Source of the DNA: Notospermus geniculatus
Taxonomy: Eukaryota > Nemertea > Pilidiophora > Heteronemertea > Lineidae
NCBI GenBank assembly: GCA_002633025.1
Contig: NMRB01000192.1
Coordinates: 326,182 to 390,181, forward strand
DNA: 64,000 nt
Reading direction: 5' to 3'
Part shown: positions 1 to 11,732 of the stretch, in pieces
Position numbering within the stretch: the stretch's first letter is position 1
Layout of the letters: each line of letters opens with the position of its first letter
Notes under the pieces: model-generated
Told to the model about the DNA's origin: nothing
Database searches by the model: none
What the model saw: the letters and a program-made list of their open reading frames with translations, nothing else
Translations under genes and position numbers: made by a program

Positions 1-176
1 GGACCTTATTCACAAAGCCCCCCCCCCCCCGCCCCCATATTAACGTTAATGCCTCTCAAATCCTTTGTCAGGCTGATAGTGAACAATAGGTTGTCTGCAA
101 ATGGACTAATAGCTCATTCATTTCTGTAAGTTTCGAGAGCTTCGTGAATAAGGTCGATGGTTCGTACGTTTTTCTT

Positions 177-350
177 ATTCGATGGCTCGTGTGTCAGTCA
201 TTAACTGTATTCGATGGCTCGTGTGTCAGTCATTTGCTGTATCCGAAGACTCGTGTGTCAGTCATTTACTGTATTCGATGACTTGTGTGTCAGTCATTTA
301 CTGTATTCCATGATTTGTGTGTCAGTCATTTACTGTATTCGATGATTCAT
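177..350. repeat. 32-bp tandem repeat, five units plus a partial
   Basis: Five consecutive 32-base units starting ATTCGATGGCTCGTGTGTCA begin at 177, 209, 241, 273 and 305, with a partial sixth unit. Units differ by only a few bases. The array ends about 20 bp before the acceptor of the plakin exon, so it lies in the last intron of that gene. Confidence 0.9.
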
Positions 351-370
351 CTTTTTGTAGACTACTGCAG

Positions 371-1194
371 AATCTGAAGGCGTGACTCGCTCCGAGGCCG
401 AAACGGAGACAAAAATGGTCATCACAGGTGCAATAGACCCATGGACGGAAAGAGAACTGGACTTCGAAACTGCCGTCAGGAAGGGGCTTATCAACATGGA
501 AAAGGGCTACTTTTACAACCCCAGGACCCGTCGGACAAAGCCTCTGGGACAGGCAGTTGCTGATGGGGAAGTCTTGTTCGAGGTGCAGACCGTTTCCAGG
601 ACAAAGGAAAAGACGACTTCATATGGTATAATAACTATTAGAACGAAGAAGGAATGCCGGCCTTACATAATCCTCAGGGTCACCGACACCGACACTGATT
701 CCCAGATGAGCGTGCAGGAGGCAGAGAGCCGGGGTATTTTGAATCTAACAAAGCAGACCTTTTTGGACAAGGAAAGTAACGAGACGATGTCCATTCCCGA
801 TGCTGTCGAGGTCGGCCTGGTCGAGGTTGAGTACGAAGACCAAGATGACGCCCCAGAACCCGAAACCCTGACCAGAACGTACGCCGTCCACGGCGTCATC
901 GACCGCAGGCGCAACAGAAAGATTTCATACAACGAAGCCGTTTCCCACGGTATCTTGGATCCTGATGAGGGCATGTACCTTGACACCAGCAGAAATGAGA
1001 AGATATTTGTTGGTGATGCTATCACGAAGGGCTACATAAAAGCCAGAAAGGTAGAAGATCATTTAAAAAGTGTGCTAGACCTAGACCCTGCCCAGTGTAA
1101 CCCCAAAGTTGCCGAGAAGATAAGGAAACTGAAAACGAAATTGAAAACGTTAGCTGCCTTCAAAAGCTTAGCAAAGGCGGCCTCGAGCAAATAA
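371..1194 (+). CDS. Plakin-repeat protein, last coding exon (5' part outside window)
   Basis: This is the 3' terminal coding exon of a plectin/dystonin/MACF1-like cytolinker. A splice acceptor (TACTGCAG) ends at 370, the exon enters in phase (two bases, then TCT GAA GGC), and it runs to TAA at 1192-1194, giving about 274 residues. The sequence shows the plakin (plectin) repeat pattern: helical segments of the form xxEAVxxGxL alternate with hairpins such as Y-F-Y-N-P-R-T and M-Y-L-D-T-S. At least six segments are visible: ETAVRKGLI, QAVADGEV, QEAESRGIL, PDAVEVGLV, NEAVSHGIL and GDAITKGYI. In known plakins these modules bind intermediate filaments or pack as structural repeats. The last 40 residues are lysine-rich (KIRKLKTKLKTL). 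The first in-frame codon after the acceptor is not a start, so the rest of the gene lies upstream of base 1. The repeat family assignment is good. Which plakin it is cannot be told. Confidence 0.75.
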
Positions 1195-1323
1195 GTTTTA
1201 ATCAATATATCGACCTGCCATGGTTCAGTTTTCTGTGAACTGGGCCCATTATAAAACCTTGCTAGGCTTTAGTTACTGGCTAAAGTGCCCAGTTTGTAAA
1301 GGCCAGTGTATACCTTGAGTATG

Positions 1324-1329
1324 AATAAA
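1324..1329 (+). promoter_or_regulatory. Poly(A) signal of the plakin-repeat gene
   Basis: AATAAA lies 130 bp downstream of the TAA stop of the plakin exon, a normal distance for a short 3' UTR. Confidence 0.55.
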
Positions 1330-1465
1330 CAATCATAACAAGTCGCAACGAACTAAGCTATAGCAAGGTTTTATTAAATATTGGGCCAATATTGCCCTGG
1401 TCGTCAGTTTGGTCACTTTTTCTGTTGGGTGTACCATCTATACACATTCTGCCGACCGTACATCT

Positions 1466-1550
1466 GGGCCCGTATTCATAAAACTACTTAAGTCTAACAC
1501 AAAAGATAAGTATCACACGTAGACTTAAGTAGTTTTATGACTATGGGCCC
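1466..1550. mobile_element. Short hairpin element, ATTCATAAA tip family
   Basis: Arms 1466-1496 and 1520-1550 are near-perfect inverted complements (GGGCCCGTATTCATAAAACT against AGTTTTATGACTATGGGCCC) around a loop of about 23 bases. The tip sequence resembles that of the hairpins at 18435 and 47156, whose stems are otherwise different. Confidence 0.75.
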
Positions 1551-2804
1551 TGAGGCACACACATGTACAAAAAAGCCAATTTCAAATCCAGCCTCTCTCA
1601 GAAAGAAAAAAATCGTATTCATTGTCCAGTCTCGTCTCTGGGGTTCCTTGGTGGCTTTTCGGTTCCAAAACGAGCCATGGCAGTCAGAAGTATCATCCTG
1701 CCTCATAATGTCAGGTGTCATTATGAAGCATTGTGTTGTCATGTTGTGACAGAGTCGGCTATTCTTAAGCGGGGGAAGAGGGTAGCATTGCGGGCCTCAG
1801 GGCCTCTTCTTACAGCAACACCAGTTTGCACCAAGCAGCCAGCTTGTGACTTTTTACTTGAGATGCACTTACATGTAGTTTTTTAGTTGGCGACTCACAT
1901 GTACCGTAGCCATTAACGCAGCCGTTTAGCCTACTGGGTAACACGTTTTCGCCTTTTGCGGTCCGTTTTGATTAAAATAACGCTTGTGTCTGTTTTTTGT
2001 GTACAAAAACTGCATGGGGGAATATGCACGTATTCTGCTTCAGCACTATATATGTATTTTGTGGGAAAAATGCACTGTATGCACACTCGCCCTAGTATCA
2101 GTGTATATCAGTAGTTTTTTTTAGTATTCGCACCGAATGAATTGTACAAATTATGTACCATAAATGTTTGGTTCCGAAGTGGTCGCCTCGGTTGGTCTAG
2201 GACTCTCTGTAATCAGGACACCTCTCAATTAAGGCCGGTGTGACAGGAATATAAGTCCCTTGGAATCTATTACCGGTTCCAGGATAATACCGACGCATTA
2301 GGATAATTATAGCTGTATATATAGAAAAAATGACCCCATTGAATACCACTGTAACCTTACAATAGCAGACTATTGTAACCGGACTTAGATTCCTAGGACA
2401 ACCATTCCTTTCACACCGACGTCATTTTTGACGTTATCCTTATTGTTGTAAAGTCCTGTTTAGCAACATGCACATGTACATGAATGCACCAACTTGCATG
2501 ATAATGTCTAGAGTGCTAATTAATCCTAGGAACTAATGTACAAATACAGAATCTCAATAAAATATTTAATTGATATGCCATCTAACTGTTAAAGCTTATC
2601 TTGTCTTACATGTACCAATGCTTTACATGTAGTTTTGTGTTTTTGAAGTCATAGTTGTGTGTTTCTAATTTGCACTGGTGCTAATCGTTTAAACTGCGCT
2701 TTTCTCACCAACAACACCACTAGAATGCGATCCCTTTCCTTAATCAAGATGCACGACCTTCTAGCTGGTAAGAATTGCAGATGGCGTTCTTGCACCGTGT
2801 TAAC

Positions 2805-2979
2805 ATTAGGGAGTATAAGAAATCAAACGACAAACGTTAACTTTACGACAAAATTATGTTTTGTACCGAAAATGCAATATATACATGTACCGGGTAATCT
2901 GGTGATTTCGCAGTATGAAAAATAGCCGGCGTTGTCGTAAACTTAACGTTCATCGTTTGATTTCTTAAGCTCCCTAATA
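2805..2979. mobile_element. Inverted-repeat (MITE-like) element
   Basis: The left arm (about 2805-2850, starting ATTAGGGAGTATAAGAAATC) is complementary over roughly 46 bases to the right arm ending CTTAAGCTCCCTAATA at 2979. The centre is AT-rich. No transposase frame is seen. Confidence 0.7.
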
Positions 2980-3919
2980 TTGTGTGACTAGTGACGTAGC
3001 CTGGCCGCGTAGTGACATTAGATAGGCCCGTGCACCCTCACAAACCGTTCTTTTTGGTAGTGTATAGCAAGTAGCATTGCTTCAATTTTAAAAAAAATTG
3101 AACAATATCAGCCAGTTTCCGGCCTTATGTGGAGCGGTTGTATAAAATAAAGGCGGTACATGTAGTATAAAATGGATGAAGGCCTATTTAGTTCAATATT
3201 TTGCATTGCCGTTATGCATGGTATCCATGCACTTTACACAGTTACGATGTAAAAAAATGTTCAACATTTTATCTGTACATTGCATTTATTTAGACAGATA
3301 CCATGTAGAAAGTTCGAGATTTTTTTCTGTATATGGCATTTAGATGGATAGATACGATGCAAGATGAATTTCAAGATTTTTAGGCCTATCTGTATATAGC
3401 ATGTGGACACTGAGATACGATGTAAAAATGAGATGAAGTTATGTACATATCAAAATATTTAGACAGGTATGCATGTAGGGTTATTGGGTATCATATTTTT
3501 AGCATTTAGACATAGGATATAAAAACGCTACATCACAGTTCATCATCTCATCATGCAGTGTACAACAATCAGCAATTCCTGTAATTCTTGTAACTGTCTC
3601 AAAATTTCTGACACCGACTTTCTTTTTACAGGTTGACAACGATGCGGATGTGTCAAAAATACAGTTCTAAAGAGGACACTTTTTCCTCCGCCTGATATCT
3701 TGCCTCACTCAATTTACTGACGGAAAGATAGGAGATAAAGTCAAGAACCCGATCTTCTGAGGTCTTCAAAAAGATGATTAGAATTAAGAGCAGAGAATAA
3801 TAGGATATGAGAGGAACTGATCCGCATACACTTTAACCTGGATACAGGCGCAACACCTGCCACTTTTTTCCGTATGTCAGCGTTACCCCTCGTTAGGGGA
3901 CTGGCGGATAGAGAAATAG

Positions 3920-4100
3920 AAGACAGGACATTCTAAGAGCTCTGTTACGTTGAAAATCAGAAGACATGACATTCTAGAGTACTGTTACGATGAAAATCAG
4001 AAGACATGACATTCTAGAGTACTGTTACGTTGAAAATTAGAAGACATGACATTCTAGAGTACTGTTACGTTGAAAATTAGAAGACATGACATTCTAGAGA
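3920..4100. repeat. 40-bp tandem repeat
   Basis: Units AAGACATGACATTCTAGAGT... of exactly 40 bases begin at 3961, 4001, 4041 and 4081 (partial), with a more diverged unit at about 3920. Confidence 0.9.
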
Positions 4101-4239
4101 GTACTTTTGAAAAATAGAGAAGATAGATGCTTTGAGAATGAAATACATGTATTGTGATGCACAAAGAATTGATGTTTTCATTGACAGTAGATGCTTGATT
4201 TGATTATTGCTGCCGTCATACATGTAGGTATTGGAATGC

Positions 4240-4763
4240 TGCCCTGTCAAGAGAGACTGCAGTATCTGACTTTTTCACCAAATTGAGATGAAGATACTTT
4301 TGGGCTTGGCTACATCAGCTCCACCTATTGGAAATATCAAATCTCATGATCAGAGCTTGCAAACCCGTGAAAACACCATGTGCAGTCATGCAGTATCTGC
4401 AGATATGGGGTGGGATGTCAGGACAGAGTGCAGTATCTGTAACTTACTGCAGTCTGACTTGACACAGTCTCAGAGCAGTCAGCTTGTAGGCCTTGTTGCT
4501 GCCCTCTCTATTACCTAGGTCACTCCAGCGGTCATGATTCTTATACTTCCCACATAAAAGGTTACTTTCCTCCCTGAATTCAGGTGTAACATTAAAACTC
4601 CACAAACCAGATGAAAACCTTTCGAGCAGTATCTACAAAACAACGATTTTTGTAGATACTGCAGTCTCTCTTGACAACGTCACAAACCAGTGGGAAACCT
4701 TTAAAGCCTTTTTTCTCAAAAGGACAATTTTGCAGATACTGCAGTCTCTCTTGATAGGGCAGA
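4240..4763. mobile_element. Terminal inverted-repeat element
   Basis: TGCCCTGTCAAGAGAGACTG at the left and its complement CAGTCTCTCTTGATAGGGCA at the right bound a region of about 520 bp. Extra internal copies of the GCAGTATCTG motif occur in both orientations near 4388, 4431 and 4660. No coding capacity is evident. Confidence 0.6.
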
Positions 4764-4839
4764 ATGGTGGCGCAATTAAATGGTTGGAATAGCATCGACT
4801 CGATAGACCGAGAGGAATTGAGACTCGCCACTCTCAACC

Positions 4840-4965
4840 GGTCCGAAAGGAATCAAGTAATTTCCTAAATGCTCCTTCGAATCCCAGAAAGGTTTCTGGA
4901 GAGATTGGGGCCGCCGTGATAAAACGCGCTTTGAGACCGTGACTGCGAAGCGCTGTATCACACTG
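4840..4965 (+). mobile_element. SINE 3' fragment (related to the SINE at 27.5 kb)
   Basis: The segment CAGAAAGGTTTCTGGAGAGA followed by a TTGGGGCCGCCGTGA stretch parallels the body of the plus-strand SINE at 27528 (CAGAAAGATTTCCGGAGAGA, then CTGGGACGCCAATGTGA). The tRNA-like head is missing or too diverged to see. Confidence 0.45.
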
Positions 4966-5621
4966 GGAAACCCGTTTTGGCCTACACGTAGGGCCTAAAC
5001 CGAAAATTTTTACTTCTCTTTCACAAAAAAGATGACTCTCGAATTGTTCATGGTCATGATACGCTTTCCTGATTGTAACATTATTGGAATAAACAAACTT
5101 TTTTTGTAATAGGCACAGACTGAACCTTTTTTTTCACTGAACACGCTTGCGCAGATCCAAGACGCCGCCCGCTCTTCTTGGAAACGACCGGGGTATTTTA
5201 ATTTCTGTGGAAGGTGATGTATAGAATTTTGCGGCCAACCCCGACCACCCCCAATCGACAATTCTTATGTGCTGTTCTTACGTGGTTCCCGCTCTGGGGA
5301 GCGTTTCTCAAAATGAATCTGCTTGACATGGTCAGCGGTAAACTGAATCGAGTCTGTATTCAGTTTACCTTTTGCCGCTTGACATGTCCAAAGCAGGACA
5401 CGCTTGAAGAGCCATCTATCACTTGTGTCACCAACTACACGTGTCTATAAATACGGGACAGTTTGGGCGCATCCCGGGACACGTTTGCACTTCATTCAGT
5501 TTCCTGCACTGGTACTGGTTATGGAGAGAATCTTATCCATTTCTCAATCGATTTAAATGGCCCAAGGCCTATTGCCATGGTGTATTCTTTTGAAAAAAAA
5601 CGCTGAACTTATATGAAAACA

Positions 5622-5627
5622 TTTATT
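5622..5627 (-). promoter_or_regulatory. Poly(A) signal of MED4
   Basis: TTTATT on the plus strand reads AATAAA on the MED4 strand, 105 bp beyond its stop codon. Confidence 0.55.
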
Positions 5628-5731
5628 ACAGGAAACAAATTTACAACATTTACAAAATTACTTTGTGTGCTCCGTCTTTCCCACAACAGAAATTTTGAAA
5701 TTTACAAAGTTCGTCCATGCATTAGTATGCT

Positions 5732-8641
5732 TTATTCATCACTGGAGGAACTACTCGAAGAATCTGTCGACATAACCTCCACATCTTCATTCTCTTTATT
5801 ATGCCCCTTCGTGTCCATCGAGGCTGAGATTTGCCCCGAGGTTGACGTCGGAATACCGCTGTTAAGGTCATGTGACGTGTGCTGCCATGACATCGAAGAA
5901 GCAGCGCCGAGTTGTGGGTGGTCTGAAAAATAAAAGAAGGCATATCCTTTGAGGATGCGAGCATAGATTATCATAAATTAACATTTTTCAGCATAGGTGG
6001 CAATGAATGAGTTTCAAGCAAACCAAGAAGAGTTGTTAAAATTCAAAGCGTTGTCTTGAAGCCAGAAAGGAAATTCGCAAGAATATTCATACTATCTACC
6101 CAGAAATAATAACTGAACCCACTCTAGAAGATGCACAAGGCTGTCCTTGTGCATTATTCATACACCTGCCTGCTTGGAAATTCGAAATTATTTGACACCC
6201 ATGCAAAAACTATTAGTAAGATCAAACTTTAGCAAAGTCCACAAGGACTTCATGCTATTTATTGACAGATAATCCTTTAAATAATTGATGGAGTGAAATG
6301 CACAACACACACAGAAAAACTCCACAACACCAAACAACAACGCCACAAAACTACATGTATATTTGTGCAATTACTATTCTTTCTAACCTCTCAGAACAGA
6401 TCTATTCTACAATGTATTACAGCAGGTGGACAGTCTCATCAACGTTTAAAATGACGATTACTGGAAATTTGCTTTTTAAACCATTATCCCACCTCAGTAT
6501 TGTAAGTGATGAGGAACGAACGACATCATTGGAAACTCTGACTGTATCCTCGTCCCATTTGATTGCAATACTACCAGGTGAATGAAAGGTGTCTCTACAA
6601 CTACTGTATTTTATTGTCTATTCTCAGTTTAACAGACCAAATTGGTGATATGCAATTGAGCATCAGAAATATTCTTCCAAGTATACTCTGCCCACTGGCA
6701 AATTCAGTGCCCTGTAGAAAATCAGGCAATTTCGTTTTAACTTTCACATCTATTGTTAGATTTTGGTGGATATCGCACTTACTGTGAGTGTGATGTGATT
6801 TTTTTGTGAGCAGAATTTTGAATACTGGTACTGGTACATGTAATATGAGCTTTTTTCAGACAAAATGATTGAAACTGATGAAAGCCTTTTGAAAATCATG
6901 CAGTTTTGTTGATGTTTGGAAGATTTGTTTCCAAGACTGAGAATAGGCAATTGATGTGTAAAAAAGTGAAAGTAAATCTAACAGCAGGACAATTGTCCCC
7001 ATGCTGATAGTTCCTACATCTTTTACCAGGTGTCGCCAAGGGTCTACAAGTACCTGCATGTACAGGATCTGTGAACGACGACTGCGGTTGCACACCTTGA
7101 TTGTTGATTGGCAGGTCACTTAACCGTCCAAGGAGGCCATGACGCATTTCAATATCTGTGGGGTAGGGTCGTCTGGGGTCACCTGTAAAGAAAGAAAACC
7201 GCAGTTATGACTTTCAAAGAGCCGATACAAAAAAAGGGCGAACTAAAAATGACATTCCAAACTTGACAGTCACGATGCCATGTTGGAGCAACTTACCAGG
7301 AGCCCAGGTGGGAGGTGAAGCCACTGCATTACTTGCACTAATTTTATGCGCATATTTGATCAGCTCTTCTGATGATATGGACTTGGTTTCAGCTCTGTTG
7401 ATTGAGGACAATTTCTGTTTGGCTTGGAATATGGCAGTCGACTGAAAAAAGCCAGAATTTGAAGTTTTTGGTCAATTCATGATCAATGAGAAACTCCATG
7501 CTTGACAAAATCAACACCAGTTATGCCAGAAGTTCGGCAGAATGAATCAGTGAAGTCCTATTGGTCAAAAATTCGTGGAACTCACTAATATGGCTTCTGC
7601 TTCCTTGAGATTTTTCTGCAATTGTCGAATATCTCCATCTCTGCGGTCTATTTCAATCTTCAGACTCTCTGCCTTCTTGTGTGTTTCTGTTTGTTCTTCA
7701 GCTTTAAAACAATTAAATAGAATCGAAAATCGATACAGGTTGTCATAAAACATCTGCTCGGTGGCTGCCATTTTTATACCAGACAGAATTTTTGTTTTCA
7801 TCAGCCTGGATGATATTGGAAGTCACACACAATAGAACATGCATGACAAATTACCTATTTTAAGTGTGGCCTGTATTTCAGCATCTTTAGCCACAAGCAG
7901 CTCTAGAATTTGAGATGTATCTGGACACTCCGCACCCCTCTGGGCCTTTGGTGTTGACATCACATCGAATATTTCTCTGAAAAATATAAGTACATATTGT
8001 ACATCCACACTTGAGAAATGAGGAGATGTGACAAAGGAAACTGTCAACAGCAAATTTATTATACAATAGGCCGACACGTCACGCATCGATGAGGAGCCAT
8101 CAATCTCTCTCAGTTAAGCCAGGGCCAGGCCACAGCAGCAGCATCATTAAGCTATTTTTAGGCCTAAATTGGTGCGATACCATGAATACAATGCAATTGC
8201 AATATACCGGTATCACCATTTATATCAAAAAGGGTTTCAAGCACATAGCGGCCTAGCCTAACAATACATTCTCAGTGAAGTAAGTGTGTAAGGACCTGTG
8301 ATCCCCTAGTATAGTATCGAACCACAAGAACCTGTGGTCAGTGGTGCAACCTGAACATCGCACACACACAACACAGTCACAGCACAGCACACACACACAG
8401 TGACACACACACACAGTCACAAGACCAGAAGACAGGAGGAGGCGATTCTTGGAACGCTAATCAAACATCGATTCTCAATGAATGGCGCATGCGATTTTTG
8501 TTCTGACAACACAGTAAAGACGACAAAGATTTACTGATTATCTAGGACGGATATTTCACCAAGAAAACTGCTTTACCTTGAGATTATTTCCATTTCATCG
8601 ATGAGAGAATGCAACTTTTCCTTCGTACTGGGCGCAGCCAT
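5732..8641 (-). CDS. MED4: Mediator complex subunit 4, complete, six exons
   Basis: MED4 belongs to the middle module of the Mediator co-activator and acts in the nucleus in RNA polymerase II transcription. Exons on the minus strand: 8577-8641, 7855-7976, 7586-7701, 7297-7441, 7054-7182 and 5732-5922. All junctions are GT-AG and the phases match, giving 255 residues (human about 270). The start [20 protein letters not shown] resembles the vertebrate STRERLLSALEDLE helix. Downstream come [14 protein letters not shown], the coiled coil [18 protein letters not shown], the signature [32 protein letters not shown], and the acidic C-terminus [19 protein letters not shown], which is almost identical to vertebrate MED4. 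The segment between the RPYPTD block and the tail is diverged and shorter than in human. ATG 8641-8639 lies in GCAGCCATTTTGG, a YY1-like context. The gene is divergent with eIF4E2. I am confident of identity and exon structure. Confidence 0.95.
8361..8416. repeat. CA-rich microsatellite in MED4 intron 1
   Basis: An interrupted run of CACACA tracts with CAGTCACAG interruptions lies within the first MED4 intron. Confidence 0.85.
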
Positions 8642-8819
8642 TTTGGTTTTTCCTCCAATCGAAGTGAGTGTGACAACAACCTATTGGTCTTACTTTCGCT
8701 TCAGCCAATGGAAAGCCGCGTTATAGCAAGAACCCAAGTCGGCCGTCAGACGCCGAAATATCTCCCATTTCCCATATTTTTCCGGATTTTGTACTAAATT
8801 GTCGATTGATAGAATAAAA
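8642..8819. promoter_or_regulatory. Divergent promoter shared by MED4 and eIF4E2
   Basis: Only 178 bp separate the two start codons. The interval holds three CCAAT-type boxes: CCAAT at 8655 and 8705, and ATTGG at 8683. No TATA box is clear. The AAAATGGCTGC motif overlapping the MED4 start resembles a YY1 site. This is the usual layout of a housekeeping bidirectional promoter. The factors are inferred from motifs only. Confidence 0.65.
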
Positions 8820-11732
8820 ATGAACAATAAATTTGATGCGTAAGATTATTATTTAATAATTATTCTCGAATCAGATGAATGAAATGAATAAAATCGTAGT
8901 TAGCTTGACATTCCTGTTCAGTTGTACTTCATGACTTTGTATACACGCACGCACGTGCTTCACTGTGTGCTTAGGGTATGCTAGGCCTACATGCATGACA
9001 TGTGTATGTTACAAAGGGTGAGGCCTAGATCGTTGTTAGTAGTGTAGGATATGCAGACCGAAACCACAAACAGAGAATGCAGCAGTGCTGTACAGGCTCA
9101 AAAGCAGACAATATTAGGCCTAACAACTTAGGTAGGCCTACCGAGCTCGAGAGCGGAGAGGCGAGGACTTATTAGCACAGGTTCATCTTCATCTTCATTT
9201 CTTATTAGGCCAAGTAAAAAAATACTCATGTTTATCGTCCCCGCCCGTGCCTAAAATCAGGGCCGCACCAAAATTTTTTTTATTTTTTATTTTTGAATTT
9301 TGCACCAGAAAAACACTCCGCACAAGCACAATAGCGCTTCCGCTGTATGTTTGTTGAGTCATAGGCCTACAATTGATTTGTTAGTGCTGTTAGTGAGGCA
9401 GAAATTGAAAGTAAAAAAGCAACAAAGACTGACTGTGACCATGGTCGATGGTGACTCTTGTCATCTGAGGGGCAATATTCATGATATTGCCCACTGGAAA
9501 CCCATCTTTCAAAATAAAAAATAAAAATAAAAAGTGCCCCCCCTTGCCAATTTTGAGGGACCAGGTGGACGATAAACATAAGTATTTTTTTACTTGGCCT
9601 TATATATGACTTGTCTTCAGATTGAAAAACGATGACAGTGAAGAAGAGAATAACAAGGACGAAGATAAAAACAGGGTGTGTTATCCCTCATTCCATATTT
9701 TATTCCCATATCCTGGCATCTTTGTTGCCAGGATGATGGTTCCATCCATTTCGACATTTGAACCTGAGAATCATTACATTCCTTCATCTCAGTTGCCTGC
9801 AAGTTGTGGATCTCTCATTTCAGAAGATAGAAGTCAAGCCAGGTCCTGGAGAACACACTCTGCAGTTTGTTTATAGCCTATGGTTCTCTCGAAGATCTCC
9901 AGGAAAGCAGTCGGTCAGCTATGATCAGAATCTCAGAAGAGTAGGAACATTTGCTTCTGTAAGTGGAGTAATTTTAATTGGCCAAGTTACATGTACTCAA
10001 TTCATTGCTTACTGTTCAACTGCTATAAGTCCTCCTGCATTCTATCTGTGCCATGTTCATTGAAGGCCACACCAGGTTTTTAGTGGAGATGGAACATTAG
10101 AGGCATGTCCTGTCATATTGTCCCCAATTTGCTGCATTGTATTGCTATAAAACTGATGTTTTTTCAGGTGGAGCAGTTTTGGAACCATTACAGTCATCTT
10201 GTGAGACCAAATGATTTAGCAGGACACAGTGATTATCATCTTTTTAAGGAGGGAATTCGACCAATGTGGGAGGTAAGTTCTACATCTCGGTGAGGATCTT
10301 ATTTGCCAGAGTAAGGGGTACCCCAAATTATACATTTTGAATGGACTTCCCTCGCGCATCAGACTGCATGGGCAAAGAATTTCGAAGAAAGCTGAGGGAT
10401 ATTCTGGTGTGAGAAGTGGTCCTGATCGAGTATATTGATGTATTTATGGTATAATGCAGCTATGAAAAAGTGGTTGGTTGATTGATTGATCGATTGATTG
10501 ATTGATCCACTTGATTGATTGATTGATTGATCAATCCATTTGATTGATATATCGATCGATCGATTGATTGATAGTAATATAATTAAATTGCAGTAATTTA
10601 ATTGAATAATTGATTGACTGCTATATGTCGTTGATTGATTGGTTCCATAATTGTGTGTATTTTCAGGATGAGGCCAATAAGGCTGGAGGAAAGTGGATCA
10701 TCCGTCTAAGAAAAGGTCTTGCTTCACGGTGCTGGGAAAATGTTATACTAGCCATGCTTGGGGAACAGTTCATGGTGGGAGAGGAGATATGTGGTGCTGT
10801 GATTTCTATCCGTTATCAGGTGAGTGAAGGTACTCCATGCAAGAATTTTCTCAAACTGCAAGTCGCCCTAGTCTGCAGTGATATTTGGTAGGATTTCACA
10901 GTGACTTCTAATCCATAAGATCTGATTAAATTCCTGACCACCGGACATACCGGTACATGTACCAAGGAGGTCTGATCTGTTGGCTTTGGCGTTACTTTTA
11001 AGAATGATTCAGTGATTCTTTCTGAAATACTAGAGAAAATCAGACCCATGGCTTATATCATGTATTATAGTTCTGTTTATCACATGAGAAATGGGTAAAT
11101 TTTCTTTTCATAGGAGGATATTTTATCATGCTGGAATAAAACTGCAAATGATACACATACCACAACGAGAATCCGGGATACCCTGAAGCGAGTTCTGAAT
11201 CTGCCACCGAATACTATAATGGAATACAAGACCCATACAGACAGTCTCAAGTAGGTCAACTTTATCAAATAATAATATGTTGACGTCCTGAGTGACGTGT
11301 ACATGAAGTGGTCTTACTCTTCCAGCCCTACACTGAATGAATGAATTTATTGAATTTATTGACTCTGACCTAGTACATTGGTACAAGAGCAAGTTGGATA
11401 CAAATGAGTTTTGTAAGCAAATGACATAAAGTATCTACAGTATCGCCATCTGATGGGTGTCAGGTGAAATGAACTAGAAATGGTCTGAACTTAGCAGGCC
11501 TTGGTTTTCAGTTCGTTGTCTGGCCCCGAGATGGCGTACGAGTTGCCTGCAGATTTTCTGAGACTTTCCAGAAAACTGCCCAGGAGGATCTGGGAAGTGC
11601 AAGAGAAATATAACCGTAGCCTGAAAAACCTTATAAAACTCCCAACTCATTTATTGACTATACCTCATACCTTCTTTCTGACTTTTCAGAGACAACTCAA
11701 GTTACCGGAATACAGATGTCTTCATGCGGTAG
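8820..11732 (+). CDS. EIF4E2: eIF4E type 2 (4EHP), complete, seven exons
   Basis: 4EHP binds the mRNA 5' cap without recruiting eIF4G and so represses translation, acting with partners such as GIGYF in the cytoplasm. Exons: 8820-8839, 9621-9675, 9824-9958, 10168-10272, 10667-10819, 11114-11250 and 11690-11732. Phases agree throughout, giving 215 residues (human 245). The tiny first exon encodes MNNKFDA, identical to the vertebrate start. Conserved blocks follow: VEQFWNHYSHLVRP, GHSDYHLFKEGIRPMWE, GGKWIIRLRKGLASRCWEN, LAMLGEQFMVGEEICGAV and LNLPPNTIMEYKTHTDSLK. The cap-stacking residues equivalent to human Tyr78 and Trp124 are present as Tyr58 and Trp104, and Trp75 is also kept. The last exon gives the short tail DNSSYRNTDVFMR. 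A different 3' exon starting at 11511 is possible (see findings). Identity is secure. Confidence 0.95.
9206..9601. mobile_element. Inverted-repeat element in eIF4E2 intron 1
   Basis: Arms of about 34 bases (TAGGCCAAGTAAAAAAATAC... and ...GTATTTTTTTACTTGGCCTT) bound a 396-bp segment ending 19 bp before exon 2. AT-rich homopurine and homopyrimidine tracts lie just inside both arms. No transposase is encoded, so it is probably non-autonomous. Confidence 0.75.
10473..10573. repeat. TGAT/GATT microsatellite
   Basis: An imperfect run of ATTG/GATT tetranucleotides with a few ATCGATCG interruptions lies in eIF4E2 intron 4. Confidence 0.85.

Larger units (their letters stand above)
1195..5731. other. 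Intergenic stretch between plakin gene and MED4
   Basis: After the plakin 3' UTR I see no supported gene. The stretch holds a short hairpin (1466-1550), a 175-bp inverted-repeat element (2805-2979), a 40-bp minisatellite (3920-4100), a larger inverted-repeat element (4240-4763) and a SINE-like fragment (4840-4965). Open frames here are short, lack splice context and overlap the repeats. A weaker inverted pair (GGTGTGACAGGAAT near 2236, ATTCCTTTCACACC near 2404) may be another short element. Confidence 0.6.

Noticed and set aside
177-350. Regularly spaced repeats suggestive of a CRISPR array (also 35704-35931)
   Set aside because: The units are contiguous with no unique spacers, and the genome is eukaryotic. 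They are minisatellites.
663-1025. A 120-codon minus-strand frame
   Set aside because: It is the antisense shadow of the plakin-repeat exon.
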